From NCBI GenBank assembly GCA_028274465.1, contig CM051458.1:10927566-10991565 (forward strand): 64,000 nt of DNA, read 5' to 3'. The stretch is from Plantago ovata. Lineage: Eukaryota > Streptophyta > Magnoliopsida > Lamiales > Plantaginaceae. Positions 10,839-23,107 of this stretch are shown in pieces. Position numbers and translations under genes: made by a program. Under the pieces are notes generated by a model. It did no database searches. It was given only the letters and a program-made list of their open reading frames with translations, and had not been told where the DNA came from. The first letter of the stretch is position 1. The number at the start of each line of letters is the position of its first letter.

Positions 10839-12004
10839 AATTTATAAATTTGGGTCACCTTTTAGCATTTAACCCATAAATATACTCTAAATATATATAC
10901 ACATTAATTGAAATTTGCAAAGCAAAATTAGAAAAAGGCATAACACTGCACACACGTTTCTAGTGAGAGAAAAAATGAGAGAGAGTGGGCCCGAGAGAAA
11001 TCCCAGAAACCCCTTCCCTTTTCAAATTCTCCGTCCGTCCTAAACAGAGAACACCGATCGGAAGCTGCTGATGGCTGGGAGACTGTCAGAAGAAGGAATT
11101 CACGGGCAAGAGAGGAAGATGTGAGAGTGAGACGCCTGCTTCTTCGTGGGCTAGGAATTGTATTTACTTAGAAACAGTGAAAAGAATGAAACCGTGGCAG
11201 CTGGAGAATGTCTTAAAAAACAGTGGTCACTTTCATTTTCGGGTTGTTAGATTGTCGGTTTTCTCATGGATTCTCAAACCCGGCAATGAGAGTGCACGGG
11301 CGAAACTTTTGGACGAGGAAGAAGGTTGGGTTTCTCTTTAGTTCAATGTTCTTAGAGGTTGGAAGGAGGCAGATGTTAAAGTGGTTCGTATTCTTTTCCG
11401 GGTTTGGCGGAGAATGGTGTCGTGGTGGATACGACCTCTTTAAAAGCAAGGGCTGATTAGTTGGAAGTGGGAAGCGATGTTGGGGAGGTAGAGGAGTTGA
11501 TCGATGATGGAAGGTTAGAGGGAAGCGGAGGAGTTGATCGATGATGGAAGGTTTGTATTAACAGAACATAACAATCTGGGAGTAGACGTGGACTATTCTG
11601 GCAAAGGGCTCTTATGCAGGCCTGTTGAGGGGAGGTCCATTAGGAGTGTTGGGATGCAAGTGGCTTTGGGTTTTAATGAGAGTATTGTTGGGCTAGAGAG
11701 TGTTTTGGGCCAGGAAGAGTATGGGCCAGAGAATGGAGTGGGGCTGATTTTAGAGGGAAAATTCGTGCCAACACCCATGTTTGCTACGAAATTCGTGCGC
11801 ACGGATGGTCAACACGAGAAATTCGTGAAAACACCCCATAAGCTGAGTCATATATCTATTCACTGTATTGGGATTCAGAATCTGTGTTTGAAATTTGAAA
11901 ATTCAAACAAGCTCTTATTCATACTCTCTCCAAATCCATGAATTCCACATCCCTTTAATGTCTGAGAATCTATTCCCATTATCAAACCCCAACATTCAAG
12001 GTGG
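10839..12004. other. Noncoding DNA upstream of the MULE gene
   Basis: I see no convincing gene. A 135-codon frame at 11534-11941 has no recognisable domain. AAATTCGTG occurs three times between 11759 and 11830. A purine-rich stretch (GAGAGAAAAAATGAGAGAGA) is at about 10965. A MULE TIR may lie here, but I could not pair it with a right end. Confidence 0.4.
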
Positions 12005-15000
12005 ATGGATCACGCCGAACGGCCTGAAGTGAAGAAGGCGACATGTGTACTGATGATTCATTGCGGCAAGGTACAACTCGGTATCCCAATGTTCATTGAT
12101 TCTACGTACGACTATTTTATGGGTTTAGTTAGGGTGAAATGGTCAAAATTGAGTTTTGCTCTAATGAACTTTTCATATTCCATCGGACCGTACCCGATGG
12201 TTGATTTGAATTCTGAGTCGGATTTCTCTGTGTTGTTATATAACATAGCTGATTTTAATCCAAGACGAGTTAATGTGTTGATGTTGTATGCAATTCTCAT
12301 GTTGAAACTGTTTGTGGGATGGGCGAGATTGATCCCCCACTAGGGTCTGAATGTTTGAGCAGCACGTTTAACGGTGGAGATGTAAAACTTAAGTTTTGCC
12401 AAGAGAATGGTGGGATGACGCCACCAGAATATGGTGTTGAAGTGGAAGAAGAGATTTACCCCCGTTTTGATGTAAACCCCAGGGAAGTTGCCGAACCATT
12501 ACTCAGTAAGGCATGGTCTAGTAATATTCGTTCAATTGGTCAAAAATTCTTTGGGGGCTCTGTTGAATTTAGGGTCGAGATAGTCAAATATGTCGCCTAT
12601 GCAAGTTTTGGATTCGCGTTCTCGAAGAATAACAAGCAGGGGGTTAGTGTCTATTGTAAGAAACGCGATGTGATGGGATGTAAATGGAAGGTTTGTGGTA
12701 CAGAAAAGGAAATCAATGGAGTCAAGGGAGTGTTTGTAATAAACAGTGAGAATTTAGTCCATGGTTGTACGAATTTGTTGATGAAGGATGATAGTAGTCG
12801 CCTCACACCAAAGATGTTGTCATCGACTATTATGGAGACTATGAAACAACAGCCCACGACTAGGGGTGTGGTAGTGAAGGATATATTGTCTGCCAGCTAT
12901 GGAATTAATATTAAATACATCAAGGCATGGAGATCATTACAGTCAGCACGTGACCAGATTTTTGGGGCATATAGAGAATCCTTCAATGAGCTTCAGTGGT
13001 ATGGCAAGGCTGCAGAAGTCACTAACCCAGGGACGATCTTTGACATCCAGACACATCCTCAGACCAGTGCATTTGCACGATGTTTCCTTGCTTTGAAAGC
13101 TAGTATTGATGGTTTCAGGAGCTGTCGTCCAATGTTATTTATTGATGCTACCTCCTTGAGTGGAAGATTCAAAGGCCAACTGCTTACCGCTATTGCCAAA
13201 GATGGCGACAATGGTATGAATTTTTTACTCAACTCCAAAATTGCACGTGTACCTATTAACTGCCGGAGAATCAACTGTTGTTGCATTGTACAATTATGAC
13301 TACAAATAAGCATGTAATCAACTGTTGTATCAGATATTATTGTAGTAGAAACTTATACATCCACTGAGATGATCTCATAAGCTAATAGGTAGTCTATCTG
13401 AATTAATCAATCAAAGATAATCAAACAGCAAGTCCTGAGGTGTAGCTCACCTAAGTTTCTTCTTCACAAGAAATCTGTATATGCATAGCTATCCTGACCA
13501 GATGCAGAATGAACAAGCCAAACACCACACAATTCAACATCTCTCTTCGATAACCAACTTGTGAGCATTGATAAGCTAATAGAGATATATTGCTGATATG
13601 AATTCTAAAAATGTAATGACTATGTTAAATGGATCGTTCAAAATCATTTTAGATAGCATCGAAAAAACACGCGTATGTGATGTATTGTACACAAATAAAG
13701 AATGGCATTTACTTTTCATTAACATATGGCTGTTGGATTGCATTTGTTATTTTTCCAGATGTTGAGTATGTGTTGTATTGTACAGAATCAAAGAATCGTG
13801 CTATCGGTTGTTTACTGTTTCCATTTTTGAATCCAACAGGTCTATTCCCCGTCGCTTTTGGCATAGTTGATGCTGAAAATATTGACAATTTGTCGTACTT
13901 CATAAGTAAGTTTCTGAAACCACACAAGATCTTTCACATCAATTGCTACCAACTACTGAATTCTAATGTTTTAGACAATCCGTGGTTTTCCTGTGCAGAA
14001 ATGCTAAGAGAACACATAACCCACGAGAAGCAGATTTACTATCTATCGGACAGGCACGCGGGGATCATGGCTGCTTTCGAAAGCTTATACGACGAACCAA
14101 TACACTTCTACTGCCTCTGGCATTTTGGGAATGACCTGAAGGGAAGGTTCAACAACGGGTGGAACAACATGTTCCGCAAGAAATTGGTTGGTCTGTTGAC
14201 AAGGTGCGCATACGCTCCAACAAAGTCCTTGTTCAAGGTATGTGAAGAGAAGTTGATAGAAGCAGGAGGTGCACCTGTCGAAACATTTCTTGAGAATCTC
14301 CTGAGGGAGATGTGGGCTGTGGCATATGCTCCAAATGTCGCTCGTTACGGTGAAATGACCTCAAACGCTGCTGAATCGTTCAACAAACAGCTGGTACCAC
14401 TTCGTTCTCTTCCCATGAAGGTTATGTTAGACAATATACGTCAGTTATTGATGGATTGGTACTCCAAACGTAGTCATAATGCCTCCACATGGACGGGAAC
14501 TCTTTGCCCTAGGAAGGAGAATCAGTGGAATTCTTTCGTTGAGAAGGGCAGGGGGTGGGTAATTAGGGATGGCAAGTCAGAAGGCAAATTTGAAGTCATC
14601 TCAAATGTTACACAGACAGTTGACTTAAGTAGAAGGACCTGCAGTTGTTATTCATGGCAGATTCAGGGTTTTCCATGCATACATGCAGTGAGGGTGATTT
14701 CGCAGAAGCTACCTCATGTTTCAGGAAGAGTTGATCCCTGCTTCTTTGTCCCTACATATCGCCTAGCATACTCCCATGAACTGCATCCTATTCCGACATC
14801 TATGAAAGGTGAGGCAATACGAATGATAGGAGATGTCGTGAAAATTACTGCACCTCAAGCAAAAGCAACGGAAGGAAGACCTAGAAGGAGACGTATTTAT
14901 TCATTTGGAGAGATCCCAAACAAGAAACCTAAACCCTTCCATTGTCCAAATTGTAATCAAATGGGCAGACATGATTTGGTGAACTGTGCCAAAAATTTGG

Positions 15001-15110
15001 AGGAAGATGTTACAAAGCTTGACCAAGAGTTTCAGGAATCTCAGTACTTTCCGGATGGCGATGAGTTCCTTGATGAATACATACTTTCTGATAGTGAATT
15101 TGGGGATTAG
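12005..15110 (+). pseudogene. Mutator-like (MULE) transposase, one frameshift
   Basis: Exon 1 runs 12005-13213. Its first part (to about 12316) encodes an N-terminal PB1/ubiquitin-like region (VLMIHCGKVQLGIPMF...). A one-base shift in a G run near 12316 is needed to continue into the main frame, MGEIDPPLGSE. Then come a zinc-binding MuDR block (YCKKRDVMGCKWKVCG) and the MULE domain, starting LFIDATSLSGRFKG. Intron 1 is 13214-13839; exon 2, 13840-13905, reads GLFPVAFGIVDAEN; intron 2 is 13906-13998; exon 3 is 13999-15110. Phases agree at both junctions. The catalytic acids are the D of FIDATS, the D of YLSDRHAG and the E of SNAAESFN. A SWIM zinc finger (CSCYSWQIQGFPCIH) and a CCHC-like knuckle (CPNCNQMGRHDLVNC) follow. 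Apart from the shift the gene looks well kept, so a sequencing error or domestication are alternatives. Confidence 0.82.
13214..13839 (+). other. Intron 1 of the MULE transposase
   Basis: Donor AATG|GTATGA and acceptor CCAACAG|GTCTAT rejoin the codons of DGDNGLFPVAFG, a conserved MULE block. The intron carries no separate gene. Confidence 0.85.
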
Positions 15111-16148
15111 GGTGATTCTGCTGCGTATCGGATTTTGATTACGTTTTGGTGAATCTTTTGAAGTTCCCACAATGGAACCTATCTTTCATATCGGAAGATC
15201 TTTAGATAGGAATCATTGTTCGTACTAATTGTATTGGATTGTATTAGAAGAAACTTTTGTTAAAAACTTTTTTCTAGTAATGTCAATGTATCGAACTGTA
15301 CACGGTTCCGAATGTCAGTTCGTGTTCAGTAATGTCTTGAGGTTGAACGGTATCAGCTCACTGTTCTTAAGTAGTACAGATAGAAAAGGGGTTCAACACT
15401 CTTAGATGGACAATGCGAATGGGAGCTTAACCTATATAGAAAATGCGATATTTATGGTCATAAATAATAACCCAAAGTCTACCCTCAATTTCCGTGTAGT
15501 GAACTTTTGTTAAAAACTTCTTTCTAGTAATGTCAATTTATCGAACTGTACACGGTTCCAAATGTCATTTCATGTTCAGTAATGTCTTTCAGTTGAACGG
15601 TATCAGCTGACTGTTCTTAAGTACATACAGAAAAGGGGTTCAATACTCTTTGATGGACAATGCGAATGGGAGCTTAACCTATATAGAAAATGCGATATTT
15701 ATGGTCATAAATAATAACCCAAAGTTTACCCTCAATTTTCGTATAGGCCATATGGTACGATTAAATTATGACATGAATGTTTTAAATGGGAATCATCGGA
15801 TATCTCCCCCCATATAAGACTGCGTATTCCATTCGTGTTCAGTAATGTTTTGAATATACGGGAAGCATTTGTCGCGATTAGGCAGTACGTTGTTTTCAAA
15901 AGCAAAAGGAGGACTTAAATAGATAAGGGATGCATGGGCTATACTTAAATACAGTTTAAACACTGGTATACTCAAGTACTGTCTAAACACCGGTCCCACC
16001 ATAAAGGGAAATTAAATACTCTTCACCCTCCCACTAGTAGGCGACAAATTTCTTCTTTTTTTTCCAGATCTCACCTGAGTGAGAAGCTCTTCACTCTTCC
16101 TGCTTCATCTCAACAACTACACCGCCCTACTTTCAGGTAACACCCGCC
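15111..16148. other. MULE 3' flank and leader of the next gene
   Basis: The stretch is noncoding. It contains the 250 bp tandem repeat and, from about 16060, a pyrimidine-rich leader-like stretch before the ATG at 16149. Confidence 0.55.
15252..15746 (+). repeat. Tandem duplication, two copies of about 250 bp
   Basis: Copy 1 is 15252-15501 and copy 2 is 15502-15746. They start AACTTTTGTTAAAAACTT, abut directly and differ by scattered substitutions and small indels. A short third echo (TTCGTGTTCAGTAATGT) is at about 15834. They lie just after the MULE coding region and could be MULE subterminal DNA. Confidence 0.9.
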
Positions 16149-17049
16149 ATGAGTGGACAACCGTTTCAGCAGCACAATTGCCGCGATGATTGTGACGACC
16201 ACAAATTCGTGGTGCCGGCCAACGCCAGCCATGGCTCTAAACTAGTACTTATTTCTAGAATCCCTAAAAGTTCACTCATACTTATATAAGTTCGAGTTGT
16301 CAATCTTAGACAATTGCCAATTTATACAGTATGTGCAATCAAATCCGTATTTAATGACTATATTCAATGGTATTTAATCAACATGTATCAGTTCCAGTAT
16401 TTGGGGTTTTTAGCCCAACATTTACATCTGGTTGTTGATTAGTCAATTTCTCATATACAACGCATCCCGTTGACGTTTGTGGAAAAGTGGTTGCAGCACA
16501 AACCTGCTGAGATGGTGTTAAAAGTAGTCGATGGGATTAAATGGCTAGTTGACACCCAACAGTACGAAGGCAATATGTATCTAAACAATGTATGGGAGAA
16601 GTTCAGGGAAGTGTATGTCTTGAAGCCGACTGACATTATTCAGTTCACGTACGACTTTTGCGTGGGTTTCAATGTTACTGTCTTTGGGCAGGCTTCTGTT
16701 GGCCGTATTGTTGAAGATGTTGAAAGGCATATAGGTATTCCAAAGTTGCGCCTTCGTGATTTTCATGTTCTAGCAGCTGATGGAATTATTATTGATTCGA
16801 TACTAAAATCAGAGGTCGGGACTGAATTGACAATGTTTGAAGCTCCTAATACCCAATTGAAGCGAAAAAGATTGTCGTGTTGAATTCTACTGTATAAATT
16901 CTGATTAACAAACCTTTGATTAAATTCTGAATATTTATTCGGAGTAATTCTCGTGTTGATCTACTGTATCTTGCAGGACGAGATTTTCTCATCTTCTTTC
17001 GCTGTTGCTCTGTACTTAAAAGTCAACGACTTTCCTAAAGAAAAGAAGG
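16149..17049 (+). CDS. B3 DNA-binding domain protein (REM-like), incomplete gene model
   Basis: The core exon starts after an AG at 16442 and runs to a stop at 16883. It opens SISHIQRIPLTFVEKWL and then follows the B3 pattern: VVLK-type strand (MVLKVVDG), W-x-V (IKWLVDT), W..F (NNVWEKF), L..D...F (LKPTDIIQF) and F-x-V-x-F (FNVTVFG). B3 domains bind DNA in plant nuclear transcription factors. A second, less clear module follows (GRIVEDVERHIGIPKLRL). An upstream ATG at 16149 opens about 35 codons that may be a first exon, and an AG-bounded segment at 16978-17049 (DEIFSSSFAVALYLKVNDF) may be a later exon or an alternative end. The gene lies close behind the MULE, so capture or hitch-hiking is possible. 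The start and exon set are unsure. Confidence 0.55.
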
Positions 17050-17880
17050 TTAGTGTACTGCAATCATTATCTTATGTCAGTTGTAAGTATGATCATGTAA
17101 GTGTATAAACTGCAAAATATGAGCTCGAACAGGTAGTAATGAATAATGATGCAGTAGTCTGAACATTTTTACGATGTGTTCCGAATTGATTACTGTTGTG
17201 GCATGTGGGAGTTTTGTATCGTTACTTTTGAGTTTTGTGAAATATTGATGGGTACAAAATGTGAAGTGCAAGTGTGCTGTCGTAAATGTTTGTATGTGTT
17301 TTCCGAGATTGTAGCTCAAGACTTGAGGTATCATTTAACTTTTTTTATAGATTGAATTTGGTTCAATGGTCAACCTGGTGCATGAGAATCCTGATTATAT
17401 TTTTGTAATTATAATTTTCATATTTTTTTAATTTATTTAGTTTAGTATAAATAATTTATAGAGTTAATTTAATCATTTTATAAAATTAACAACTAGTTTT
17501 AAAGTTTAATTTCAGGAAAAATATAAAATTAACAGTTAGTTTCAACTTGTTTCAATCTTTTTTAGCTAGTTTCAGCTAGTTTCATACATTTTTAGCTAGT
17601 TTCACCTAGTTTCGGCTAGTTTCAGTGGCTGAAACTAGCTTCCGGATGTCAAATTTGCTATTAAATCCAGTTGAGCGAGATTTTGAGGTCCATTTGTGAT
17701 GGCGCATTTCAAAAATTCTCATTAAATCCGCTTTAGCGAGATTTTGAGGTCCGGAAGCTTAGTAAGTAGCGACACTTTTGTATATGTTGTTTGAAGTTGG
17801 CTTTTTATACAATTAGTTGTTGTTTTTGGCCCTTATATGTATTAACTCTATCGGTTAATATGGAGTTGGGTAATTAGATA
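17050..17880. other. Intergenic DNA with short repeats
   Basis: No gene is supported. Between 17540 and 17640 the 10-mer TAGTTTCAGC and variants recur five to six times and end in an inverted copy (GCTGAAACTAGC). Two copies of a 31 bp string ending GCGAGATTTTGAGGTCC lie at about 17662-17692 and 17725-17755. Confidence 0.6.
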
Positions 17881-17882
17881 TA

Positions 17883-18138
17883 CTTCCCCGTCCAGTAGAA
17901 ATTATTCAGTTTGACTTTTTCCAATCAACGGATTTCAAATTTAATTCTCAATTACTCTTAAACTATAATAATGAAATATTTAATAAAATTATATAATAAA
18001 AGTTTAGGTCTATAGTTTCATAATATGATTTCGTCAAATACGTTATCATTATTGTTTAAGAGTACTCGAGAGTCAAGTAAAAAACTATAGACCGAAAAAA
18101 GTTAAAGTGGGGAATTACAGTGGGACGGAGGGAATGAG
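17883..18138. mobile_element. Stowaway-type MITE
   Basis: About 256 bp bounded by TA dinucleotides. The left end is CTTCCCCGTCC and the right end GGGACGGAGGGAATGAG, matching the Stowaway TIR consensus CTCCCTCCGTCCC with changes. It is AT-rich inside with an inverted arrangement (CTATAGTTT / AAACTATAG) and no ORF. Confidence 0.75.
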
Positions 18139-18629
18139 TAGTATATTTTGCAAGTAGAGGAAGTAATGACATGAATTATTAATTAATTTGTTAAATGAAA
18201 ACTTATAACTATTAAAATCATTTTATACTAAAGTCCTTATCAAAACTCTATTTGTTTACTATTAATATTAAGCCATTAATTAAAGGTTTATAAAAATATA
18301 ACGTGTGACATGAATTCTAGTTTGTAAATAAGTATTCATTAATTTGTAATAAATAAATTATATCACATTAATTATTTGAAAAAAGAATTGAAATTATTAC
18401 TAATTTATAATTATCTCTTCGTTTTTATTACTAGACTACAGTAGTAAGCAATCAATAATTGTTCGCATCTGAGAGACATAAATTAAGAAAGTCAATTCCA
18501 ATTTCATTCGCAATTTCTCAGCTTTACCAAAATTAACTTGCTCTCCAGATTCAATTACATTCTACTCTCCTTCCATTTCAATCTTCCCAAATCCTACCTA
18601 GCTTCCTTCCACCCAAATACATCAGATCC
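18139..18629. promoter_or_regulatory. Upstream region of the NLR gene
   Basis: AT-rich DNA to about 18480, then a more C-rich leader (18500-18629). It presumably holds the promoter and 5'UTR, but I cannot point to a single confident TATA box. Confidence 0.4.
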
Positions 18630-21600
18630 ATGGCGGCTTATGGAGCTCTACTGTCTCTCAACTTCACCATTGACCAGCATCAAGAGCGATCTGTTGTTTA
18701 CCCACCCCAATACCCGATTCAATCTTCTGTCAAACAAACTATCACTTCCCTTCTCAAAGTGTTCAAAGGTTATGATTACCAATCGATCACTGAAGAAATT
18801 GTCGAGCTGGAGAGGGAGATAGCTGAGGCCGCTTATGACGTTGACTATGTCATCGAGTGCCTCGCTCTAGATCCAATAATTGAGAAATCTGGTGGATACA
18901 AACACAGCTCACAGCTTTTCTCTGAAGATGAAATGATTCAAATCATCAATAAGTTTTTGTCTTTCGGGGAAAAGGCCATGGAGGTTGTTTCTTATTCTGA
19001 TGAAGCTGACCATCATCAACTGCCAACAACAAGTCTCACGCAGCCTAGTAATGCTATTACTGATGTATTACACACAAACATAATGATGGGATATCACAAA
19101 CTCGAGAAAGAGTTCGTGGATCATTTCGGGAGTGATGTCACATCAAATCTGGTGATACTCCTTGTTGTTGGGATGGGAGGAATAGGTAAGACTACTTTTG
19201 TTCGAAATCTTTTTGATCGTTTGACTTATTATGAAGTTCGTATATGGTGTACGATCTCTCAATCACCCGACATCCAAAGTGTGGTTCAAAGTTTTCTACA
19301 CGACCTTGGGATTAATAATGTTAATGATCCAGGGGAACAATTGCGCAAGCGTTTGTCTGGTAAGGAATACTTTATAGTATTGGATGATATTTGGGGTGTT
19401 GATGTTTGGGATGCAATCAAAAGTTTCTTTCCGGATGAACGTACTGGCAGTTTGATCATTATAACCACAAGGCTGTTGACTGTGGCTTCTTATATTGGCA
19501 CTTGCAAACCTTTTGAATTACGGTTATTAAACGAAGAGGCAAGCTGGGATCTACTCAGAGAAAAGGTGTTTGGAGAAGATATCTGTCCTCCTGAGTTGGA
19601 GCATATCGGGATGCAGATAGCCCGAGATTGCAAGGGACTGCCTTTAGTCATTGTTGTCATTGCGGGACAACTGTTGAACAACATCACAAGAGATTCCTGG
19701 GAGAGTGTTGCAACGCGTTTGAGATCGGCCGTAGATTTTGAAGTCGGCGAAGATTGGTGTCTACAGATTCTGTATTACTGTTACGAAAGCTTACCTATTC
19801 ATCTGAAACCATGTTTCTTATACATGGGAGTTTTCCCAGAGGATCACAGCATCGAAGTGTCTCTACTCATAAAGATGTGGGTTGCGGAGGGGTTTTTGAA
19901 ACCAAATGGAGATCATCAATGCTTAGAAGATGTTGCCATGGAGTATCTAATGGATCTGGTCCAGAGAAATCTCCTTTTGGTTACCGAGCGATCATCCATA
20001 GGGAAGTTAAAGTACCTCCAGATTCATGATTTCTTAAGGGATTTGTGCCTAAAGAAAGCCCATGAATATAACTTTCTTCGTAGCCATACCTACCTTAACC
20101 TCGGCATTCTTCCTGGCGCCGACAGAGATTATCCTATGTACCTCCTCCCCACGCATGAAAGGTCTATAGGAGTATCTCCTTTCGAACTGGCAAGCAAATG
20201 GGATTTTTCTGCCAATAAGAATCTGATGCACTTTCGCCTCCGGTATATTCGTTTGTCAGCTGCTCAAGTCAAGGGCATTTTGGTTTGTTCAGCATCGCTT
20301 GCTTCAATATCTATGTTTCAGAATCTACACAGTCTAACTATGAAGACTATTCCTGGGAAAGAGCCAATTTTCCTACCACCTCAGGTATGGGAGATGCCAT
20401 TGCTTAAACATGTTGAGATCCAACGAGTAGTCTTACCTAATCCTCCAGATGCCAATTCCCATGTTAGTGAGAAAGTGCAGTGTGTGATGAAGAATATGCA
20501 GACGCTTCTCAATGTATACAATTTCAACTTCAGTGAGGAGATGTGCAAAATGATTTACAACCTAAAGAAACTGAAAATGACTTTCACAGAAGGGTATGAA
20601 AATGCAGAAAGGCCTGTGTACGGAAAGATTTCTGCAGCGCACATAGCTTTCTTGCAATCATTGAGAAGTTTGAGGTTGGATGGCTGCATGATTCCTTGGG
20701 AAGACATGGAGAAGGTGGGGTCGTTTCCTAATCTTGAAAAGCTTAGTCTGTGGAATGATGCCTTCTGTGGTAGTGAGTGGAGGACGACAGAAGGCCAATT
20801 CTGTAAGCTGAAGGCCTTACGTCTTGGATGCTTAACTTTGGAGCATTGGAGAGTCAAAAGGAGCCACTTCCCAGTACTTGAGCGACTGGCCTTCTATGGT
20901 ATTCAGAGATTGAAGGAGATTCCAGAAGAAATTGGATATATTCAGACTCTCCGATTGGTCTCCCTGGAGCAGTGTTGCACTTCTCTTCCTCGATCAGCAT
21001 ATGAACTGAAAACAGAGCATCAGCCCTTGGGAAACAATCGTCTTCAAGTGCAAGTAAATTTCTTTATCAATCCCTTCTTCATTTTATGATTGTTATCTAC
21101 GGATTGTGAGCTAGAACTGAATTAAAGTAATATAATAAGTCTAATGGATAAACTAAATCTTATAGTCTCTATTATTATGAACTAGTACTGATAATAACTA
21201 CTAGTACTATTAACTTTGTTTTTCTCTTTTTGACGTTTGATTAGAAAGTTCAAGACCCATAAATGAATTTTTTTTAACCAACTCATCTCTTGGATTGCAA
21301 TGAGTGTGACAAAAAACTTATGATGAGATACAATTTGTTTCTCATATTTATTTTATAGTAGAAATTTAACTTAATTATTAGATTCAAAATCTTGAGTGAT
21401 GTAAAATTGTCTTGTTGATGAATGAGTGCTATTTGATTTTTGACACACACAAACAACTTCTTGACCTTGAGAGAAGTATATTGAGATGCTATGAATTGAA
21501 TGAAGCATAATTTTCCTCTGTCCACTTTTGTGTTTATGTTCGTCATACAGAGAGATTTTTGTTAATTCTAACATATCCTTTACGTGTTCTTTGCCGTGCA

Positions 21601-21821
21601 CACAGACAGACTCTCCAGTACATTTTGTAGTTCGCTGTGATTATTGTGAGAAGGAACCTATAGTTGGTGTTAGATACAGATGCAAAGATTGCACGGAGGA
21701 AGGAGGCTTTGACCTGTGCGAAGTATGCTACTCATCTGGGCTTGTTTCTGATCATCCTGGCTTTCGCAAAAATAAGAAGCATACCTCAGAACACGAGTTT
21801 GAAATTCTAACATCAAGGTAA
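18630..21821 (+). CDS. CC-NBS-LRR immune receptor with C-terminal ZZ zinc finger
   Basis: Exon 1 (18630-21053, 808 codons) encodes an R1-type NLR: an Rx/R1-like N-terminal helical region (to about 165), P-loop GMGGIGKTT (181-189), kinase-2 FIVLDDIW (248-255), RNBS-B GSLIIITTR (273-281), GLPL (336-339), RNBS-D CFLYMGVFPED (395-405), the MHD equivalent IHD (465-467), then irregular leucine-rich repeats to about 800. Without splicing the frame runs only 11 codons further. A GTAAAT donor at 21054 and a CACACAG acceptor ending 21605 join in phase 0 to exon 2 (21606-21821), which encodes a ZZ zinc finger (CDYCEK, YRCKDC, LCEVC, then HTSEH) and ends EILTSR at TAA; the total is 879 residues. NLRs sense pathogen effectors in the cytosol and trigger cell death; added domains can act as bait. 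The splice is inferred. A short LRR and an ending without the ZZ exon remain possible. Confidence 0.8.
21054..21605 (+). other. Inferred intron between NLR and ZZ exons
   Basis: 552 bp, AT-rich, GTAAAT...CACACAG. It joins phase-0 codons. A competing AG four bases downstream would break the ZZ frame. Confidence 0.6.
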
Positions 21822-22429
21822 AACGGCTCGACCAGGTTGATGCTTCTTTTACATGGCTCTGTGCACAATACAACTCTAAACATATAATCATAATCATATA
21901 CATTTGTATGTTCCGTTTATTCTTACATCCCATCCCAAATTCAGTTCTACTATATTACATGGCTCTGTGGCAGGGTATATGTCCATCCAACCCAAACCCA
22001 TCTGGTTTCTATGGGCAATGGGTAGGGCAATACCCACCCATTGCCAGGCCTAACTATATATATATGTGCTGTCCAGTAATTCTTAATATACGAGTATTTC
22101 CTTCCCTTCGCACACTGGCTTGCTAGTTATTTCTGGATCATTGCTAATGCAGATTGAGGAATAATATAGTACTGTCAATGGTAGTTTTGTTTCTTTATAA
22201 TATTGCTCAGTCAGAAGGTTTTAGCTTTGTGAATTGGTACTTGGAAGTCATCCTCTTAACCGTACTCTCCTTTGTTTTGTAACAGGAGGCATTAGGCAAC
22301 ACAGGTAATTTGGCTATGACTATATACGAGAGGCGCTTGTGCTGCTGCTTACATGATAATAATTGTACACCGTCTGCTGGACAATTTGTTCCTTTCAAAT
22401 GATGAATAATTTGTTTGTACAACCATGCT
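21822..22429. other. 3' flank of the NLR gene
   Basis: Probably the 3'UTR and intergenic DNA. A possible further exon begins after an AG at 22151 (frame open to 22282), usable only if the stop at 21819 is spliced out. Nothing else is supported. Confidence 0.4.
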
Positions 22430-23107
22430 TATTTGGTAGCTTTACTGGGATCTGTTGTTAATATAATTGGTGGTTCTTTCGATACCTTGGATTTTAGCAT
22501 TGAGATCTATCAAAAGCTAAAATAGGGAAGAGAGAATCGGAGTTTTCATTGAATACTGCGGAATGATTTATTACAGAAACAGAGCGGCTGCTAGCTCTTT
22601 AAATAGCCGGAACTTAATGCCCTAAACCTAGATAGAAAGATAAATTACATTGGGGGTTTTAATTTTCAGTACAACAGTAACAAACCCCCATGCCAATTGC
22701 ATGTGTATTATACACAGATGAAAGATCATTAATGAATTAATGAAGATGAATTAATGAAGAAGACAAAGAAGGACAGAAACCCTAGTACTATTTCTTGATT
22801 TTGAAAAATAGTTTCCCGCCTAAGAAACTTGGCCTCCAATTAATTCATCTGAGTCCCTATACGAATCATGACAAGGTTTAAGGCGAGTTCGTCTGTCAAT
22901 AGGCGTGCCTTCCTTCTCATCAATTCGTCTCTTCTTCACTGTGTCGGCTTGAGCTAATTCTTCCGGCTCATTGCTATGTTTCTGCTCTTGATTTCCAATG
23001 ACATTAAAGTAATTAAAAGCTTGACCGAGAGAGCAATCCGCAATAGGATGTACTTGCATAAACCAGTCGTTGTCTGTTTGGAGCTCTACTCCATCTTGCC
23101 ATCTCAT
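22430..23107 (-). mobile_element. Possible LTR-retrotransposon 3' remnant, minus strand
   Basis: A minus-strand 95-codon frame (23107-22820, MRWQDGVELQTDNDWFMQVH...) has balanced composition and is followed by about 350 bp that look like LTR sequence: CTCTTTAAATAGCCGG-type promoter DNA and polyadenylation-like AATAAA (minus strand of 22566-22571). I do not recognise a domain in the frame. It may instead be the last exon of an unknown gene. Confidence 0.3.

Noticed and set aside
11759..11830. AAATTCGTG repeats as a MULE TIR
   Set aside because: No inverted partner downstream of the MULE gene could be found.
11534..11941. 135-codon plus-strand frame
   Set aside because: No domain and no splice context or neighbour supports it. 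It is left as noncoding.
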